Below the pieces are notes generated by a model, which was given only the letters and a program-made list of their open reading frames with translations, had not been told where the DNA came from and searched no databases. From Nocardia alba NBRC 108234 (GTDB taxonomy: Bacteria > Actinomycetota > Actinomycetes > Mycobacteriales > Mycobacteriaceae): a stretch of DNA of 64,000 nt. The stretch is taken from assembly GCF_001612665.1 (NCBI RefSeq), contig NZ_BDAX01000004.1:124001-188000 (forward strand), read 5' to 3'. Shown in pieces: positions 42,315 through 55,183 of this stretch. Positions within the stretch are counted from its first letter, which is position 1; every line of letters begins with the position of its first letter. Position numbers and translations under genes: made by a program.

Positions 42315-43337
42315 CTACCGCCGCCTGCCGACGAGCATCAGGGCGAGCGCCGCCACCGCCCCGGCGCCGAAATAGGCGGCGCCGGTTCCGGTCGACATGC
42401 CGTGGTCGACCGCGCGAGGCCGGATGACCACCGCGTCCGGCGGCGCGATCGCCGCGGCGCGTTCGTTGTCCGAGGACGTCGCCGCCCACGCCGTCGCGAA
42501 CAACAGGATCCGATAGGACATGTAGCTGAACACCATCAGGCCGATGATCGACCCGAAGGTCGCGCCCACCGGGCTGGACAGCACCGCCCGCAGGTAGATC
42601 GCACCGATGATCTTGAAGATCTCGAAGGCCACCGCCGCCAGCATCGCCGCCCGCGCCGCGCTGCGCAACGAGACCGGTTCGCGGGGCATTCGCGCGATGA
42701 TCCAGGCGAACACCGCCCACGACGCGAGCAACCCGAGCGCGATCGAGATCAGCCGCAACACCAGCGACGAACCGGGCAGATGATCCGCCCCCAGCAGTTC
42801 GAGCAGCCCCTTGCCCAGCCCGCTCGCGGACACCGCCGACAGGCCGAGCGACACCACGAAGGCCAGCCCGAGGCCGACCAGGGCGCCGAGATCGGACAGT
42901 TTGGCCAGCCACCAGGGCTTTTCCGGGCTCTGGCTCGCCCACTGTTCGGTGAGCGCGGCCCGCAGATTCGAGATCCAGCCGAGCCCGGTGTAGAGCCCGA
43001 CCAGCAGGCCGATGACGCCGACCGTGCCCCGGGAGTTCATCGCCTGGTCGATGAGGTCGTTGATCTGAGTACCGAAGGAGCTGGGAATCTTCTCGACGAC
43101 CTTGTCCTGAAGCTCGGCCAGCAGGTCCGGCTGTCCGGCCAGAATGAAACCGGCCACCGAGAACGCGACCATCAGCAGCGGAAACAGCGACAGCACAGTG
43201 AAATACGTGATGCCGGCGGCGAAGAAGTCACCGCGCTGGCTCTGGAACCGCCCACCGGCCCTGACCAGATGATCCAGCCAGGGCCTGCGTCCGATCTGCC
43301 TCTCGATCGCCGCCGAGATGTTCTCGATCAACTGCAT
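42315..43337 (-). CDS. YihY/BrkB (YhjD)-family inner membrane protein
   Basis: A 340-residue protein with about six to seven hydrophobic helices. FFAAGITYFTVLSLFPLLMVAFS is the family signature at the first helix; GLYTGLGWISNLRAAL and FGSIIGLMVFSYMSYRILLF follow. Once misnamed ribonuclease BN; the transport or envelope role is unproven, although YhjD is linked with lipid export. It corresponds by place to Rv3335c, next to trpS. Confidence 0.88.
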   Translation of the reverse strand: MQLIENISAAIERQIGRRPWLDHLVRAGGRFQSQRGDFFAAGITYFTVLSLFPLLMVAFSVAGFILAGQPDLLAELQDKVVEKIPSSFGTQINDLIDQAMNSRGTVGVIGLLVGLYTGLGWISNLRAALTEQWASQSPEKPWWLAKLSDLGALVGLGLAFVVSLGLSAVSASGLGKGLLELLGADHLPGSSLVLRLISIALGLLASWAVFAWIIARMPREPVSLRSAARAAMLAAVAFEIFKIIGAIYLRAVLSSPVGATFGSIIGLMVFSYMSYRILLFATAWAATSSDNERAAAIAPPDAVVIRPRAVDHGMSTGTGAAYFGAGAVAALALMLVGRRR

Positions 43338-43378
43338 GACACGCGCCCCTTCAGCGAAAATCCCAGGTGCGCAACGGG

Positions 43379-45446
<2,068 letters not shown>

Positions 45447-45549
45447 GCTGCGCCTCCTCGTCGAGTGCATCTGGCAATAGAGTCCCCCAGATTTGTAATT
45501 CTGACAAGAGCCTCCACCGAAACACCATGAGAGATTGGCGGCACGCACA

Positions 45550-46182
45550 ATGGACGCTGTGGCAGCACAACGGACATACGGTGGCGTTTCGGCACAGGAG
45601 CGACAGGCCCAGCGACGGACCGCACTGCTGGACGCGGCACTCGACCTGGTCTCCACCGATGCCAAGCTCACCGTCGCCGGTCTCTGCGCGCGCGCCGGCC
45701 TGAACGAGCGGTACTACTACGAGAGTTTCGACAAGCGCGACGACGTACTGGAAGCCCTGCTCGACCGCATCGCGCACGAACTCACCACGGCGATCGCGAC
45801 CGCACTGGCCGCCGCGCCCGCGGACAGCCGCCTGCAGGCCCACGCCGCGATCGACGCGGGCATCTCGGTGCTCGTCGACGACCCACGCAAGGCCCGCACC
45901 GCGCTGATCGCCGGAATGGCGACGCCGGAACTTCGCGCCCGCACCGCCAGGACGGTGCGCGCGTTCGCCCGGCTGGTCGCCGCCGAGGGCACCGGCTTCT
46001 ACGGCGGCGACGTCCCACGGAATGTGGTCGACTTCCGGGCGATCTACCTGGTCGGCGGCATGACCCAGGCCCTCACGACCTGGCTCGCGGGCGATCTCGA
46101 CCTCACCCGCGAGGAACTGGTCGACCAGATCACCGACGTCTTCGTGCTCCTCGGCGACGATCTGGCCGACCGCTACCGCTGA
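45550..46182 (+). CDS. TetR-family regulator
   Basis: A 210-residue TetR-like protein. The HTH is LTVAGLCARAGLNERYYYESFDKRDD; the C-terminal half (IYLVGGMTQALTTWLAGDLD) is the ligand domain. ATG 45550 is taken; the frame also opens at TTG 45535. It is divergent from the MpaB-family gene; the 103-nt gap contains TTGT-N7-ACAA near 45493-45507, a possible operator. Confidence 0.85.
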   Translation: MDAVAAQRTYGGVSAQERQAQRRTALLDAALDLVSTDAKLTVAGLCARAGLNERYYYESFDKRDDVLEALLDRIAHELTTAIATALAAAPADSRLQAHAAIDAGISVLVDDPRKARTALIAGMATPELRARTARTVRAFARLVAAEGTGFYGGDVPRNVVDFRAIYLVGGMTQALTTWLAGDLDLTREELVDQITDVFVLLGDDLADRYR

Positions 46183-46219
46183 GAGCACTGCTTTGCCGCT
46201 ATCGGCTACGCCTATCCGG

Positions 46220-46597
46220 CTAACGCGGCAGGCAGTAGCCGGGCGGAACGTCGCACTCCGAGGAGCCCGAGGCGATCTCGACAATATCGAGGAGAATCCC
46301 GTCGATGAGCGCGCTCGACCCCGAGGACGGTTCCCCGATCAGCGCAGCCTGCTGCGTGCTCGCGGGCTGAGCCGGGAGCGGCACGCAGACGTCGAGCATG
46401 ATGCCGTCACACTTCTGGGCAGAGCCGGACGAGAGCGCGAGCAACAGGGCGCCGAGTAGATTGCTCGACCCCGACGAGGCTTCGGCGATCGCCGCAGGCT
46501 CGGCGTCGGGCCGCACCGCGACATCGGCCGTCGCCGGGCCGACAGCTGTCGCCGAGATTGCGCCGAAAATACTCGCGCTCAACAGAATTCGCTTCAT
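46220..46597 (-). CDS. Small secreted protein with Ser-Gly-Ser-Ser repeats
   Basis: A 125-residue exported protein with a signal peptide (MKRILLSASIFGAISATAVG, cleavage near ATADV). The mature part has two copies of a unit: SSGSSNLLGALLLALSSGSA followed by QKCD, and SSGSSALIDGILLDI followed by VEIASGSSECD. Both end in Cys-Asp or Glu-Cys-Asp, and there are four cysteines in all, so two disulfides are possible. ATG 46597 has GAGGAG six nt upstream. Function unknown; looks Nocardia-specific. Confidence 0.75.
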   Translation of the reverse strand: MKRILLSASIFGAISATAVGPATADVAVRPDAEPAAIAEASSGSSNLLGALLLALSSGSAQKCDGIMLDVCVPLPAQPASTQQAALIGEPSSGSSALIDGILLDIVEIASGSSECDVPPGYCLPR

Positions 46598-46650
46598 CAG
46601 ATACTCCTCGCCGCAGCCTCGGGTGGCCGCACGGCGATGACAGTAAGCGG

Positions 46651-46660
46651 ACTGATCAGT
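46651..46660. promoter_or_regulatory. Palindrome upstream of the secreted-protein gene
   Basis: ACTGATCAGT is a perfect 10-bp palindrome 54 nt upstream of the start at 46597; short, so operator function is only a possibility. Confidence 0.3.
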
Positions 46661-46719
46661 CAGCGACAGACACCAATTGAGGTGGCATCGAAACCGGGGA
46701 CAGTGAAACCGGATTCGCG

Positions 46720-47199
46720 TCAGTCGGTCAGGGCCACCGCGCCGAAGGTTTCCGGATCGCCTTGCAGCACCACCCGGAACGCCACCTCACGACGCGCCCA
46801 GTAGGCAGCGCAGTCGCGCATGGCGGCGTCGAACCAGGCGCGTTCGGTGGGTTGCTCGCCGAGCAGGTCGTCGGCCGTGCGGATCACCGCGACGTAGCCC
46901 GGGGCGGCACCGACGAAATCGTCCAGGTCACGCAGGCATTCGTCGAAGGAGTCCTTGTTGGCGCCGAAGTAGTACGGGAACTGGAAGGCGGCGGCGAATT
47001 CGTCGAAGAGTTCGCCGGTGGTGCGCATCTTGGCGCCGCGGAGTTCGCGGACGCGGTAGTCGGCGGGCGAGTCGTAGCGCACGCCGCTGAACTGGTTCGC
47101 GTCCACCGCCAGCGCGCCGAGCACCGGCGCCGTGGTCGCGGCCGGCGCCTCGACGGTAGGGCGAGCAAGGAACTGCGACAGCGTCATTCGCGAAGTCAT
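46720..47199 (-). CDS. Barstar-like ribonuclease inhibitor
   Basis: A 159-residue protein. The core of about 90 residues has the barstar fold signature: TTGELFDEFAAAFQFPYYFG, then NKDSFDECLRDLDDF, with the acidic helix that blocks the nuclease active site. A 45-residue N-terminal extension (APAATTAPVLGALAVDA) is unusual compared with the roughly 90-residue barstar. Its ATG overlaps the RNase TGA by one base, so the immunity protein is made with the toxin. Cytoplasmic. Confidence 0.88.
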   Translation of the reverse strand: MTSRMTLSQFLARPTVEAPAATTAPVLGALAVDANQFSGVRYDSPADYRVRELRGAKMRTTGELFDEFAAAFQFPYYFGANKDSFDECLRDLDDFVGAAPGYVAVIRTADDLLGEQPTERAWFDAAMRDCAAYWARREVAFRVVLQGDPETFGAVALTD

Positions 47200-47693
47200 C
47201 AGCGCATCCTCGTGAAGGTTTCATAGTGGTCGCCGGTGTACCAGGCCGAGCCGTCGCTGCCGGTGACGATGCGCTCGGCGTCACGACCGCGGTTGGGCTG
47301 CTTGGGATTCACGTCCCACTCCTGATATTTCACCGCCTTGCCCGCTGAATCCTTGGGCGGCAATGTGGTTGCGCGGTTCATGAACTGCTCGCCGCCCTTG
47401 GTGCCCGGCGCGTCGGCCGAACCCGGCCAGCGCCCCGCGTCGATCTCGACGAGGGTGACATAGGCGCGGTCGGGCACACCCGCGGTCTTGGTGACCGGCG
47501 AGGCCGACGAATTCCCGGCGGGCGGACCGGGTTTCGGCGCGCTCGCGCTGGTGGTGATCCCGGCGACGGCACGCGTGGTCGACGTGACGGTGGCGCTGTC
47601 GCTACCGCGACCACCGAACACGGTGAGCCCGATGGCAGCCAGAACGAGGACGAGCCCACCGAGCAGGCCGAGAGTCTTGCGTGAGAGTTTCAT
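47199..47693 (-). CDS. Secreted barnase-like guanyl-specific ribonuclease
   Basis: A 164-residue nuclease. A hydrophobic N-terminal segment (LGLLGGLVLVLAAIGLTVFG) exports or anchors it; a Ser/Thr/Pro linker follows. The C-terminal domain ends RIVTGSDGSAWYTGDHYETF, like barnase RILYSSDWLIYKTTDHYQTF. Likely catalytic residues are Glu125 (YQEWDVNP), Arg137, Arg141 and His156. ATG 47693 overlaps the xth stop as ATGA; the stop overlaps the barstar ATG. A competition toxin or nutrient RNase is plausible. Confidence 0.9.
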   Translation of the reverse strand: MKLSRKTLGLLGGLVLVLAAIGLTVFGGRGSDSATVTSTTRAVAGITTSASAPKPGPPAGNSSASPVTKTAGVPDRAYVTLVEIDAGRWPGSADAPGTKGGEQFMNRATTLPPKDSAGKAVKYQEWDVNPKQPNRGRDAERIVTGSDGSAWYTGDHYETFTRMR

Positions 47694-48469
47694 CGATATT
47701 GGACAGTAACGGGCGCGTGGTCGGACCACCGCTGGTCGTAGGCGTCAGCGCGTTCGACGACGGCCTGCTTGGCGCGATCGGTCAGCTCGCCGAGGGCCAG
47801 CTGGTAATCGATGCGCCAGCCGGAGTCGTTGTCGAAGGCGCGGCCGCGGTAGGACCACCAGCTGTAGGGGCCCGCGACGTCGGGGTGCAGGGCGCGCACC
47901 ACGTCGACGTAGCCGGCGGCGAGCAGGTCGGCGATCCAGGCGCGCTCCTCGGGCAGGAAGCCCGCGGACTTCTGGTTGCCCTTCCAGTTCTTCAGGTCCA
48001 CTTCGGCGGGGGCGATGTTCCAGTCGCCGCTCACCACGAACTCGCCGGTGCGCGACTTCAGGTAGGCACCGAGCTCGGCCATGAACCGGTACTTCTCGTC
48101 CTGCTTGGGGGTGTTCTCCTCCCCCGAGTGCACGTAGACGCTGGCCGCGGTCACGTCGCCGAAATCTGCCTCGATATAGCGGCCGGCGTCCGCGAACTCG
48201 GTGCTGCCGAACCCGATGCGCACGGCATCGGGCGCGCGTCGCGACAGGATCCCCACGCCGGCGCGGCCCTTGGATTCCGGCTCGGCATGGGAGAGCACCC
48301 ACCCCGCGTGGAGCGCGGGGGCCAACGCCGCCGCGGTCTGCGCGTCGGTGGCTCTGGTCTCCTGTAGGCAGACGATGTCGGCTTCGGTCGCCGCCAACCA
48401 GGCGATCATGCCCTTGGTCGATGCGGCTCGGACACCGTTTACGTTCACAGTCGAGAGGATTATCGGCAC
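47690..48469 (-). CDS. xth: Exodeoxyribonuclease III / AP endonuclease
   Basis: A 259-residue exonuclease III-type enzyme cutting at abasic sites. STVNVNGVRAA, IVCLQETRA, SGDWNIAPAEVDLKNW, RIDYQLAL and SDHAPVTVQY are the metal and catalytic motifs (Asn, Glu, Asp-Trp-Asn, Asp, Asp-His). GTG 48469 starts at the conserved N-terminus; the ORF is open 42 codons further upstream. It is the first gene of an operon with the ribonuclease and barstar, overlapping the RNase start by 4 nt, a combination I do not recognise as standard. Confidence 0.93.
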   Translation of the reverse strand: MPIILSTVNVNGVRAASTKGMIAWLAATEADIVCLQETRATDAQTAAALAPALHAGWVLSHAEPESKGRAGVGILSRRAPDAVRIGFGSTEFADAGRYIEADFGDVTAASVYVHSGEENTPKQDEKYRFMAELGAYLKSRTGEFVVSGDWNIAPAEVDLKNWKGNQKSAGFLPEERAWIADLLAAGYVDVVRALHPDVAGPYSWWSYRGRAFDNDSGWRIDYQLALGELTDRAKQAVVERADAYDQRWSDHAPVTVQYR

Positions 48470-48470
48470 C

Positions 48471-48482
48471 GTACGACCGTAC
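48471..48482. promoter_or_regulatory. Palindrome in the xth / hydrolase divergent spacer
   Basis: GTACGACCGTAC has perfect 5-bp arms (GTACG/CGTAC) immediately upstream of xth; TACAAT overlaps its right end on the plus strand and could be the hydrolase -10. Confidence 0.35.
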
Positions 48483-48530
48483 AATGCAGGCAGGGATGCT
48501 CCCCCGGACACCGTCGTCCAGGAAGGGGTG

Positions 48531-49391
48531 ATGACGATGACGTCACGCACCGCCAAGTCCGCCGCCCGCTCCACGCCCGTCGCGGCGTTGCACATCGGGT
48601 CCGGCGACCCGGTCTTGTTGTTGCACGGATTCCTGCTGTCGCCGCACTGCTGGGAGCAGGTCGCGCAGCGGATGTCGGCGCATTGCGAGGTGTACGCGCC
48701 CGCGTTCGCCGGGCACTGGGGTGGCCCGAAGGTCGAAGGGTGGGCACTGGATGTGTACGCCCTGGCCGATCAGATCGAGGACCAGCTCGACGAGCTGGGT
48801 TGGCGCACCTGCCATATCGCGGGCAATTCGCTCGGTGGCTGGGTCGGCCTCGAGTTGGCGCGCCGCGGCCGGGCTCGCACGCTCACCACGATCGCCGCGG
48901 CGGGCGGCTGGGCGTCGCCGTCGCTGAGCCAGGTCAGGGTCGGCGTGAAGTTCGCGTCGATGATCCCCTTCATCGAGATCGGCAAGCTACTGGGCGGGGT
49001 GGCCATCAACAACGCGCTCGTGCAGCAGGTGGCCGCGTTGCTGGTCACCAAACGAACCAGCGCCGTCGCCCGCCGTGATCTGGCGACAACGCTCACCGCG
49101 GTGCTGCATTGCGAGGCGATGATCCCGCTCATCCTCGGCAGCCTGCGCGCGCCGGGCATGGACGACCTGGGCGAGCTGAGCACCCCGGTGCGGATGCTGC
49201 TCGCCGAATACGACCGGATCATCCCCAACAGCGTGTACGCCACCCGCTACCTGCGCGAGCTGCCCGAGTCGGCGGATCGGATCCTGGTGCACGGGGTGGG
49301 GCATGTGCCGATGCTGGAGGCGCCCGACCGGATCGCCACGCTGATCGCCGAGCACATCTACGCCAGCCGCGGACACCTGCGCGCGGTGTGA
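48531..49391 (+). CDS. Alpha/beta hydrolase
   Basis: A 286-residue alpha/beta hydrolase. The nucleophile elbow is GNSLGGWVGLEL, the oxyanion side LLLHGFLLS, the acid probably Asp in LLAEYDRIIP, and the His in VHGVGHVPMLEAP. Specificity cannot be told. Starts at ATG 48531 or 48537; AGGAAGG lies just upstream. It diverges from xth and converges with the acyl-CoA dehydrogenase. Confidence 0.88.
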   Translation: MTMTSRTAKSAARSTPVAALHIGSGDPVLLLHGFLLSPHCWEQVAQRMSAHCEVYAPAFAGHWGGPKVEGWALDVYALADQIEDQLDELGWRTCHIAGNSLGGWVGLELARRGRARTLTTIAAAGGWASPSLSQVRVGVKFASMIPFIEIGKLLGGVAINNALVQQVAALLVTKRTSAVARRDLATTLTAVLHCEAMIPLILGSLRAPGMDDLGELSTPVRMLLAEYDRIIPNSVYATRYLRELPESADRILVHGVGHVPMLEAPDRIATLIAEHIYASRGHLRAV

Positions 49392-49402
49392 ATACGCGAA
49401 AT

Positions 49403-49433
49403 CCCGGCCGCGACAATGCTGTTCGCGGCCGGG
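49403..49433. terminator. Bidirectional hairpin
   Basis: CCCGGCCGCGA (49403-49413) and TCGCGGCCGGG (49423-49433) form a perfect 11-bp stem with a nine-nt loop between convergent hydrolase and acyl-CoA dehydrogenase genes. Confidence 0.75.
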
Positions 49434-49440
49434 GTCGGCG

Positions 49441-50670
49441 TTACTTGCCGAGCAGACCCTTGGCGATGTGGGTCACCTGGATCTCGTTGCTGCCCGCGTA
49501 GATCATCAGCGACTTCGCGTCACGGGCGAGCTGCTCGACCCGGTATTCGCTCATATAACCGTTGCCGCCGAACAATTGCACCGCCTCCATCGCCACCTCG
49601 GTGGCGGCCTCGGAGCAATACAGCTTCATCGCCGATGCTTCGGCCAGGCTCGGCGGTTTGCCCGCCCGGCCACGCTCGAGCACATTGAACACCATGTTGC
49701 GCACATTGATTCGCGCGACTTCCATCTTGGCCAGTTTGAGCTGGATCAGCTGGAAGCGCCCGATCTCCTGACCCCACAGCGTGCGGTCACGCGCGTAATC
49801 GACACAGAGCCGGTGACATTCGTCGATCACGCCCAGCGCCATGAATCCGACACCGATCCGCTCGGCGGTGAAACTGGCTCTGGCGCTTTCTCTTCCGTCG
49901 CCGCCCTGGTGATCTTCGGTCTCGCCGAGCAAGCGATCCTTGCCCAAGCGGACATTGTCGAAGAACAACTCGCCGGTCGGTGAGGAATGCAAGCCCATCT
50001 TCTTGAACGGTTTGCCCTGGGTGAGGCCGTCCATGTCCTTGTCGAGCACGAACGTGAGCACCTTGCGGTCACGTTTGTCGGCGCCGTCGCCCTCGTCGAG
50101 CTTGGCGTAGACGATCATCACGTCGGCGAACGGTCCGTTGGTGATGAAGGTCTTCTGGCCGTTGAGGATGTAGTCCTCGCCGTCGCGTTCGACGCGAGTC
50201 TTCATGCCGCCGAACGCGTCCGAGCCCGAATCCGGCTCGGTGATCGCCCAGGACGCCACCTTGCGCAGCGTCACGATGTCGGCCAGCCAGCGCTGCTTCT
50301 GCGCGAGAGTGCCACGCGAGATGATGGTGGTGGCGCCGAGCCCGATGCTCACCCCGAGGGCGGACACCATACCCATACAGACGCCAGATAATTCGCTGAT
50401 CAGCACCGCCATCATGGACTGCTGATCGCCGAAGGGACTACCCGACTTCTTGCCGCCTTCGCTCGGCTCCGCCGATTCTCTGGCGAGCATTTTCGCGACG
50501 GCGTCCTCGCCCATCGAATCGATCCCGAACTGACTGAACAGCTTGCGCAGGATCGGATAGGGCAGCATCTCACCGCTGTCGAGGGCGTCGAGGTTCGGCC
50601 GGACCTCCTTGTCGATGAACGCCCGCACGGCGTCGCGGACCATCAGGTCGGTCTCGGACCATTCGAACAC
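49441..50670 (-). CDS. Acyl-CoA dehydrogenase
   Basis: A 409-residue flavoenzyme of fatty-acid beta-oxidation. ITEPDSGSDAFG and FITNGPFADV are the FAD-site motifs; the C-terminal IYAGSNEIQVTHIAKGLLG binds FAD across the dimer. GTG 50670 has GGAGGAG six nt upstream; the open frame starts 12 codons before that. It carries an insertion (about residues 62-88, ARESAEPSEGGKK) compared with ordinary short-chain forms, as in some mycobacterial FadE proteins. Substrate unknown. Confidence 0.9.
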   Translation of the reverse strand: MFEWSETDLMVRDAVRAFIDKEVRPNLDALDSGEMLPYPILRKLFSQFGIDSMGEDAVAKMLARESAEPSEGGKKSGSPFGDQQSMMAVLISELSGVCMGMVSALGVSIGLGATTIISRGTLAQKQRWLADIVTLRKVASWAITEPDSGSDAFGGMKTRVERDGEDYILNGQKTFITNGPFADVMIVYAKLDEGDGADKRDRKVLTFVLDKDMDGLTQGKPFKKMGLHSSPTGELFFDNVRLGKDRLLGETEDHQGGDGRESARASFTAERIGVGFMALGVIDECHRLCVDYARDRTLWGQEIGRFQLIQLKLAKMEVARINVRNMVFNVLERGRAGKPPSLAEASAMKLYCSEAATEVAMEAVQLFGGNGYMSEYRVEQLARDAKSLMIYAGSNEIQVTHIAKGLLGK

Positions 50671-50864
50671 TGTCGTCTCCTCCACGCTCGCTCCGCCCAA
50701 AAACATACACGCGTGCTTGTTTTTTCGGGGCCGATTCGGTGAGCCCGGTCACCATCGGTCCGCGTAACAGCGGCGTAACGAATCGGAAAATTCGCGTCTA
50801 CATCGATACAGGACCGTCTGTGAGTCGCCGGTTACGTGCGGCAGCGGATGAAGGAGAGCGGGAA

Positions 50865-52487
50865 ATGGCCGGAGCAGATACTGCCGCCACAGAGACACTC
50901 GAGGACTACACGCTGCGTTTCGCCCCGCGGAGCTACCGCAAATGGAGCCCCGCGGTCGTTGGAATCTCCGCACTCGGCGGCATCGCCTACCTCGCCGATT
51001 TCGCGATCGGCGCGAATATCGGCATCGCCCACGGCACCGGAAACGCCCTGATCGGCATCGGTATCTTCGCCGTGGTCGTGATGCTCACCGGATTTCCGCT
51101 CGCCTATTACGCGGCGCGCTACAACATCGATCTGGACCTGATCACGCGCGGCAGCGGATTCGGCTACTACGGCTCCGTGATCACCAATATCGTGTTCGCT
51201 TCGTTCACGTTCATCTTTTTCGCGCTCGAAGGTTCGATCATGGCCCAGGGCTTGTTATTGGGTCTCGGAATTCCCTTGTGGCTGGGCTATCTCGCCTCCA
51301 CGATCATCATCTTCCCGCTGGTCATCTACGGGATGAACACGCTGGCCAAACTCCAGGTGTGGACCACTCCCCTGTGGCTGCTGCTGATGGTGGCGCCGTT
51401 CGGTTTCCTGCTGGTGCGCCACCCCGATTCGGTGGGTTCGTTCTTCGCCTACGGCGGCGAGAACGGTGCGGGCGTGAGTGTTTCGGGCGCGCTGCTGGCG
51501 GCGGGCGTGTGTCTGTCGCTGATCGCCCAGATCGCCGAACAGATCGACTACCTGCGCTTCATGCCGCCGCGCACGCCACAGAACCGGGCCAAGTGGTGGG
51601 GCTGGATGCTGCTGGCCGGTCCCGGCTGGGTGCTGTTCGGCGCGGCCAAGCAGGTCGTCGGCCTGTTCCTCGCGGTGTACCTGATCGCGAATCTGCCCGC
51701 CGCACAAAGCATCGCCAATCAACCGGTGCACCAGTTCCTGGAGATCTACAAGGACATGGTGCCGGGCTGGCTGGCCATGACGCTGGCCGTGGTGCTGGTG
51801 GTCATCAGCCAGGTCAAGATCAACGTCACCAACGCCTACTCGGGCTCGCTGGCCTGGACCAACTCCTACACCCGCGTCACCAAGACCTACCCGGGGCGCC
51901 TGGTGTTCCTGGTGGTCAACCTGGGTGTCGCGCTGGTGCTGATGGAAGCGAACATGTTCGACTTCCTCAACAACATCCTCGGCTTCTACGCCAACTGCGG
52001 CATCGCCTGGATCGTCACCGTGGCCACCGATATCGCGGTGAACAAGTACCTGCTGAAGATCTCGCCGAAGGTGCCGGAGTTCCGGCGCGGCATGCTCTAC
52101 GACTTCAACCCGGTGGGCCTGGTCGGCTTCGGGCTGTCGGCGGTGCTGTCGATCATGACCTTCTTCGGCCTGTTCGGTGACCTGCTGAAGCCGTACTCGC
52201 CGCTGGTCGCGGTCCTGGTCGCCTTCATCGCGACCCCGCTCACCGCGATCGCCACCAAGGGCAAGTACTACCTGCGACGCACCGACGACGGCATCGAGGC
52301 GCCGATGTTCGACGAACACGGCAACCCCTCCGGCGAACTGCTCACCTGCCACGTCACCGGCCTGGACTTCGAACGCCCGGACATGATCGCCTCGGCGGTC
52401 CCCGGTCCCGAAGGCGAGATCCAATACATCAGCTCGCTGGCACTGTCCACGGACAAGGACGGAAAGCACCTGCTGCCCAGAGGGTGA
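50865..52487 (+). CDS. NCS1-type purine/cytosine permease family transporter
   Basis: A 540-residue membrane protein with about 12 hydrophobic helices. LTGFPLAYYAARYNIDLDLITRGSGFGYYGS and ITNIVFASFTFIFFALEG belong to the NCS1 cation-nucleobase symporters; MPPRTPQNRAKWWGW is a cytoplasmic loop. ATG 50865 has AAGGAG eight nt upstream. A soluble C-terminal tail of about 70 residues follows the last helix. Ligand unknown (nucleobase, hydantoin or vitamin). Confidence 0.85.
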   Translation: MAGADTAATETLEDYTLRFAPRSYRKWSPAVVGISALGGIAYLADFAIGANIGIAHGTGNALIGIGIFAVVVMLTGFPLAYYAARYNIDLDLITRGSGFGYYGSVITNIVFASFTFIFFALEGSIMAQGLLLGLGIPLWLGYLASTIIIFPLVIYGMNTLAKLQVWTTPLWLLLMVAPFGFLLVRHPDSVGSFFAYGGENGAGVSVSGALLAAGVCLSLIAQIAEQIDYLRFMPPRTPQNRAKWWGWMLLAGPGWVLFGAAKQVVGLFLAVYLIANLPAAQSIANQPVHQFLEIYKDMVPGWLAMTLAVVLVVISQVKINVTNAYSGSLAWTNSYTRVTKTYPGRLVFLVVNLGVALVLMEANMFDFLNNILGFYANCGIAWIVTVATDIAVNKYLLKISPKVPEFRRGMLYDFNPVGLVGFGLSAVLSIMTFFGLFGDLLKPYSPLVAVLVAFIATPLTAIATKGKYYLRRTDDGIEAPMFDEHGNPSGELLTCHVTGLDFERPDMIASAVPGPEGEIQYISSLALSTDKDGKHLLPRG

Positions 52488-52549
52488 TGAGTTTCTGGGG
52501 TGTTGGCGCGCTCGAGTCGTGGTGGGCCCGTGGCGATGCGCGGCCGGTT

Positions 52550-53299
52550 TCAGACCAATCTTCGGACGATCGGTAGCGGGAGGATGCGCAGTGCGAAGCC
52601 CAACGGGACCCACGGCCAGCTGGGTACGTAGGCGTCGGTGCGGCGCTTCTCGATCGCGGCGACCATCGCGCGGACGCCGGTTTCGGTGTCCACCAGGAAC
52701 TTCGGCTGGTGCTTGACGCGGTCGTTCATCTCCGAGCGGATGTATCCGGGGTAGATCACCGACACGTCGACGCCCGGGATCGCCTCCGCTCGCACGCCTT
52801 CGGCCAGCGCGGCGACGCCCGCCTTGGTGGCCGCGTAGGTGGTGAGGGTCCTCGGCATGCCGCGCAGGCCGGAGATCGAGGAGATCATCACCAGGTGGCC
52901 GCGGCCCTGCGCGCGGAAGATCGTCAACGCCGCTTCGCTCTGCGCGAGTGCGGCGAGGAAATTCACCACGGCGGTCTCACGATTGGCCCGGTGCTGCCCG
53001 GTGCCCAGCGGCGCGCCCTTGCCGAGGCCCGCGTTGACGATCACGCGGTCGATCGTGCCGAATTCCGCGGCGAACTCGTCGAAGACGGTGAACACCGCCG
53101 CGTCATCGACGACGTCGAGCTGCTTCACCGAGACCACGCGGTCGGGGTGGTCGGCGAGGATCCGCGCGCGCAGTTCGTCGAGACGCTCGGTCCGGCGAGC
53201 GCACAGGCCGAGGTCGTACCCGAGCGCGGCGAACTGGCGGGCCATCTCGGCGCCGAGCCCGGAGCTGGCGCCGGTGATCAGGATGGTGCCCCGGCTCAC
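52550..53299 (-). CDS. SDR-family oxidoreductase
   Basis: A 249-residue classical short-chain dehydrogenase. TGASSGLGAEMA is the cofactor loop (TGxxxGxG), NAGLGKG the NAG motif, and ISSISGLRG with TYAATKAGV gives Ser-Tyr-Lys. CARRTERLDEL after beta-2 suggests NADP(H). The C-terminus (PWVPLGFALRILPLPIVRRLV) is hydrophobic and could lie on the membrane. GTG 53299 starts it. Confidence 0.88.
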   Translation of the reverse strand: MSRGTILITGASSGLGAEMARQFAALGYDLGLCARRTERLDELRARILADHPDRVVSVKQLDVVDDAAVFTVFDEFAAEFGTIDRVIVNAGLGKGAPLGTGQHRANRETAVVNFLAALAQSEAALTIFRAQGRGHLVMISSISGLRGMPRTLTTYAATKAGVAALAEGVRAEAIPGVDVSVIYPGYIRSEMNDRVKHQPKFLVDTETGVRAMVAAIEKRRTDAYVPSWPWVPLGFALRILPLPIVRRLV

Positions 53300-53465
53300 G
53301 AGAGCACGTCCACGGCGGGTAGTAGGTAGTCGATCAACGATGTCATGCCCTCACGCTATCCAGCCGACGCCTGCCATGGAGCAGATCCCCTCGCTATCGC
53401 TGGTCGGGATGTGTCACGGGCACCATCGTTGGCTCCGGTGACACCCGTGGTGCCGCCGGCACAGG

Positions 53466-55151
<1,686 letters not shown>

Positions 55152-55183
55152 GATGATCTCCTTCTCGAAAGTATGGGGATAAC

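Noticed and set aside
48201..48530. Upstream extension of the alpha/beta hydrolase frame
   Set aside because: It runs antisense through xth; the ribosome site and family start are at 48521-48537.
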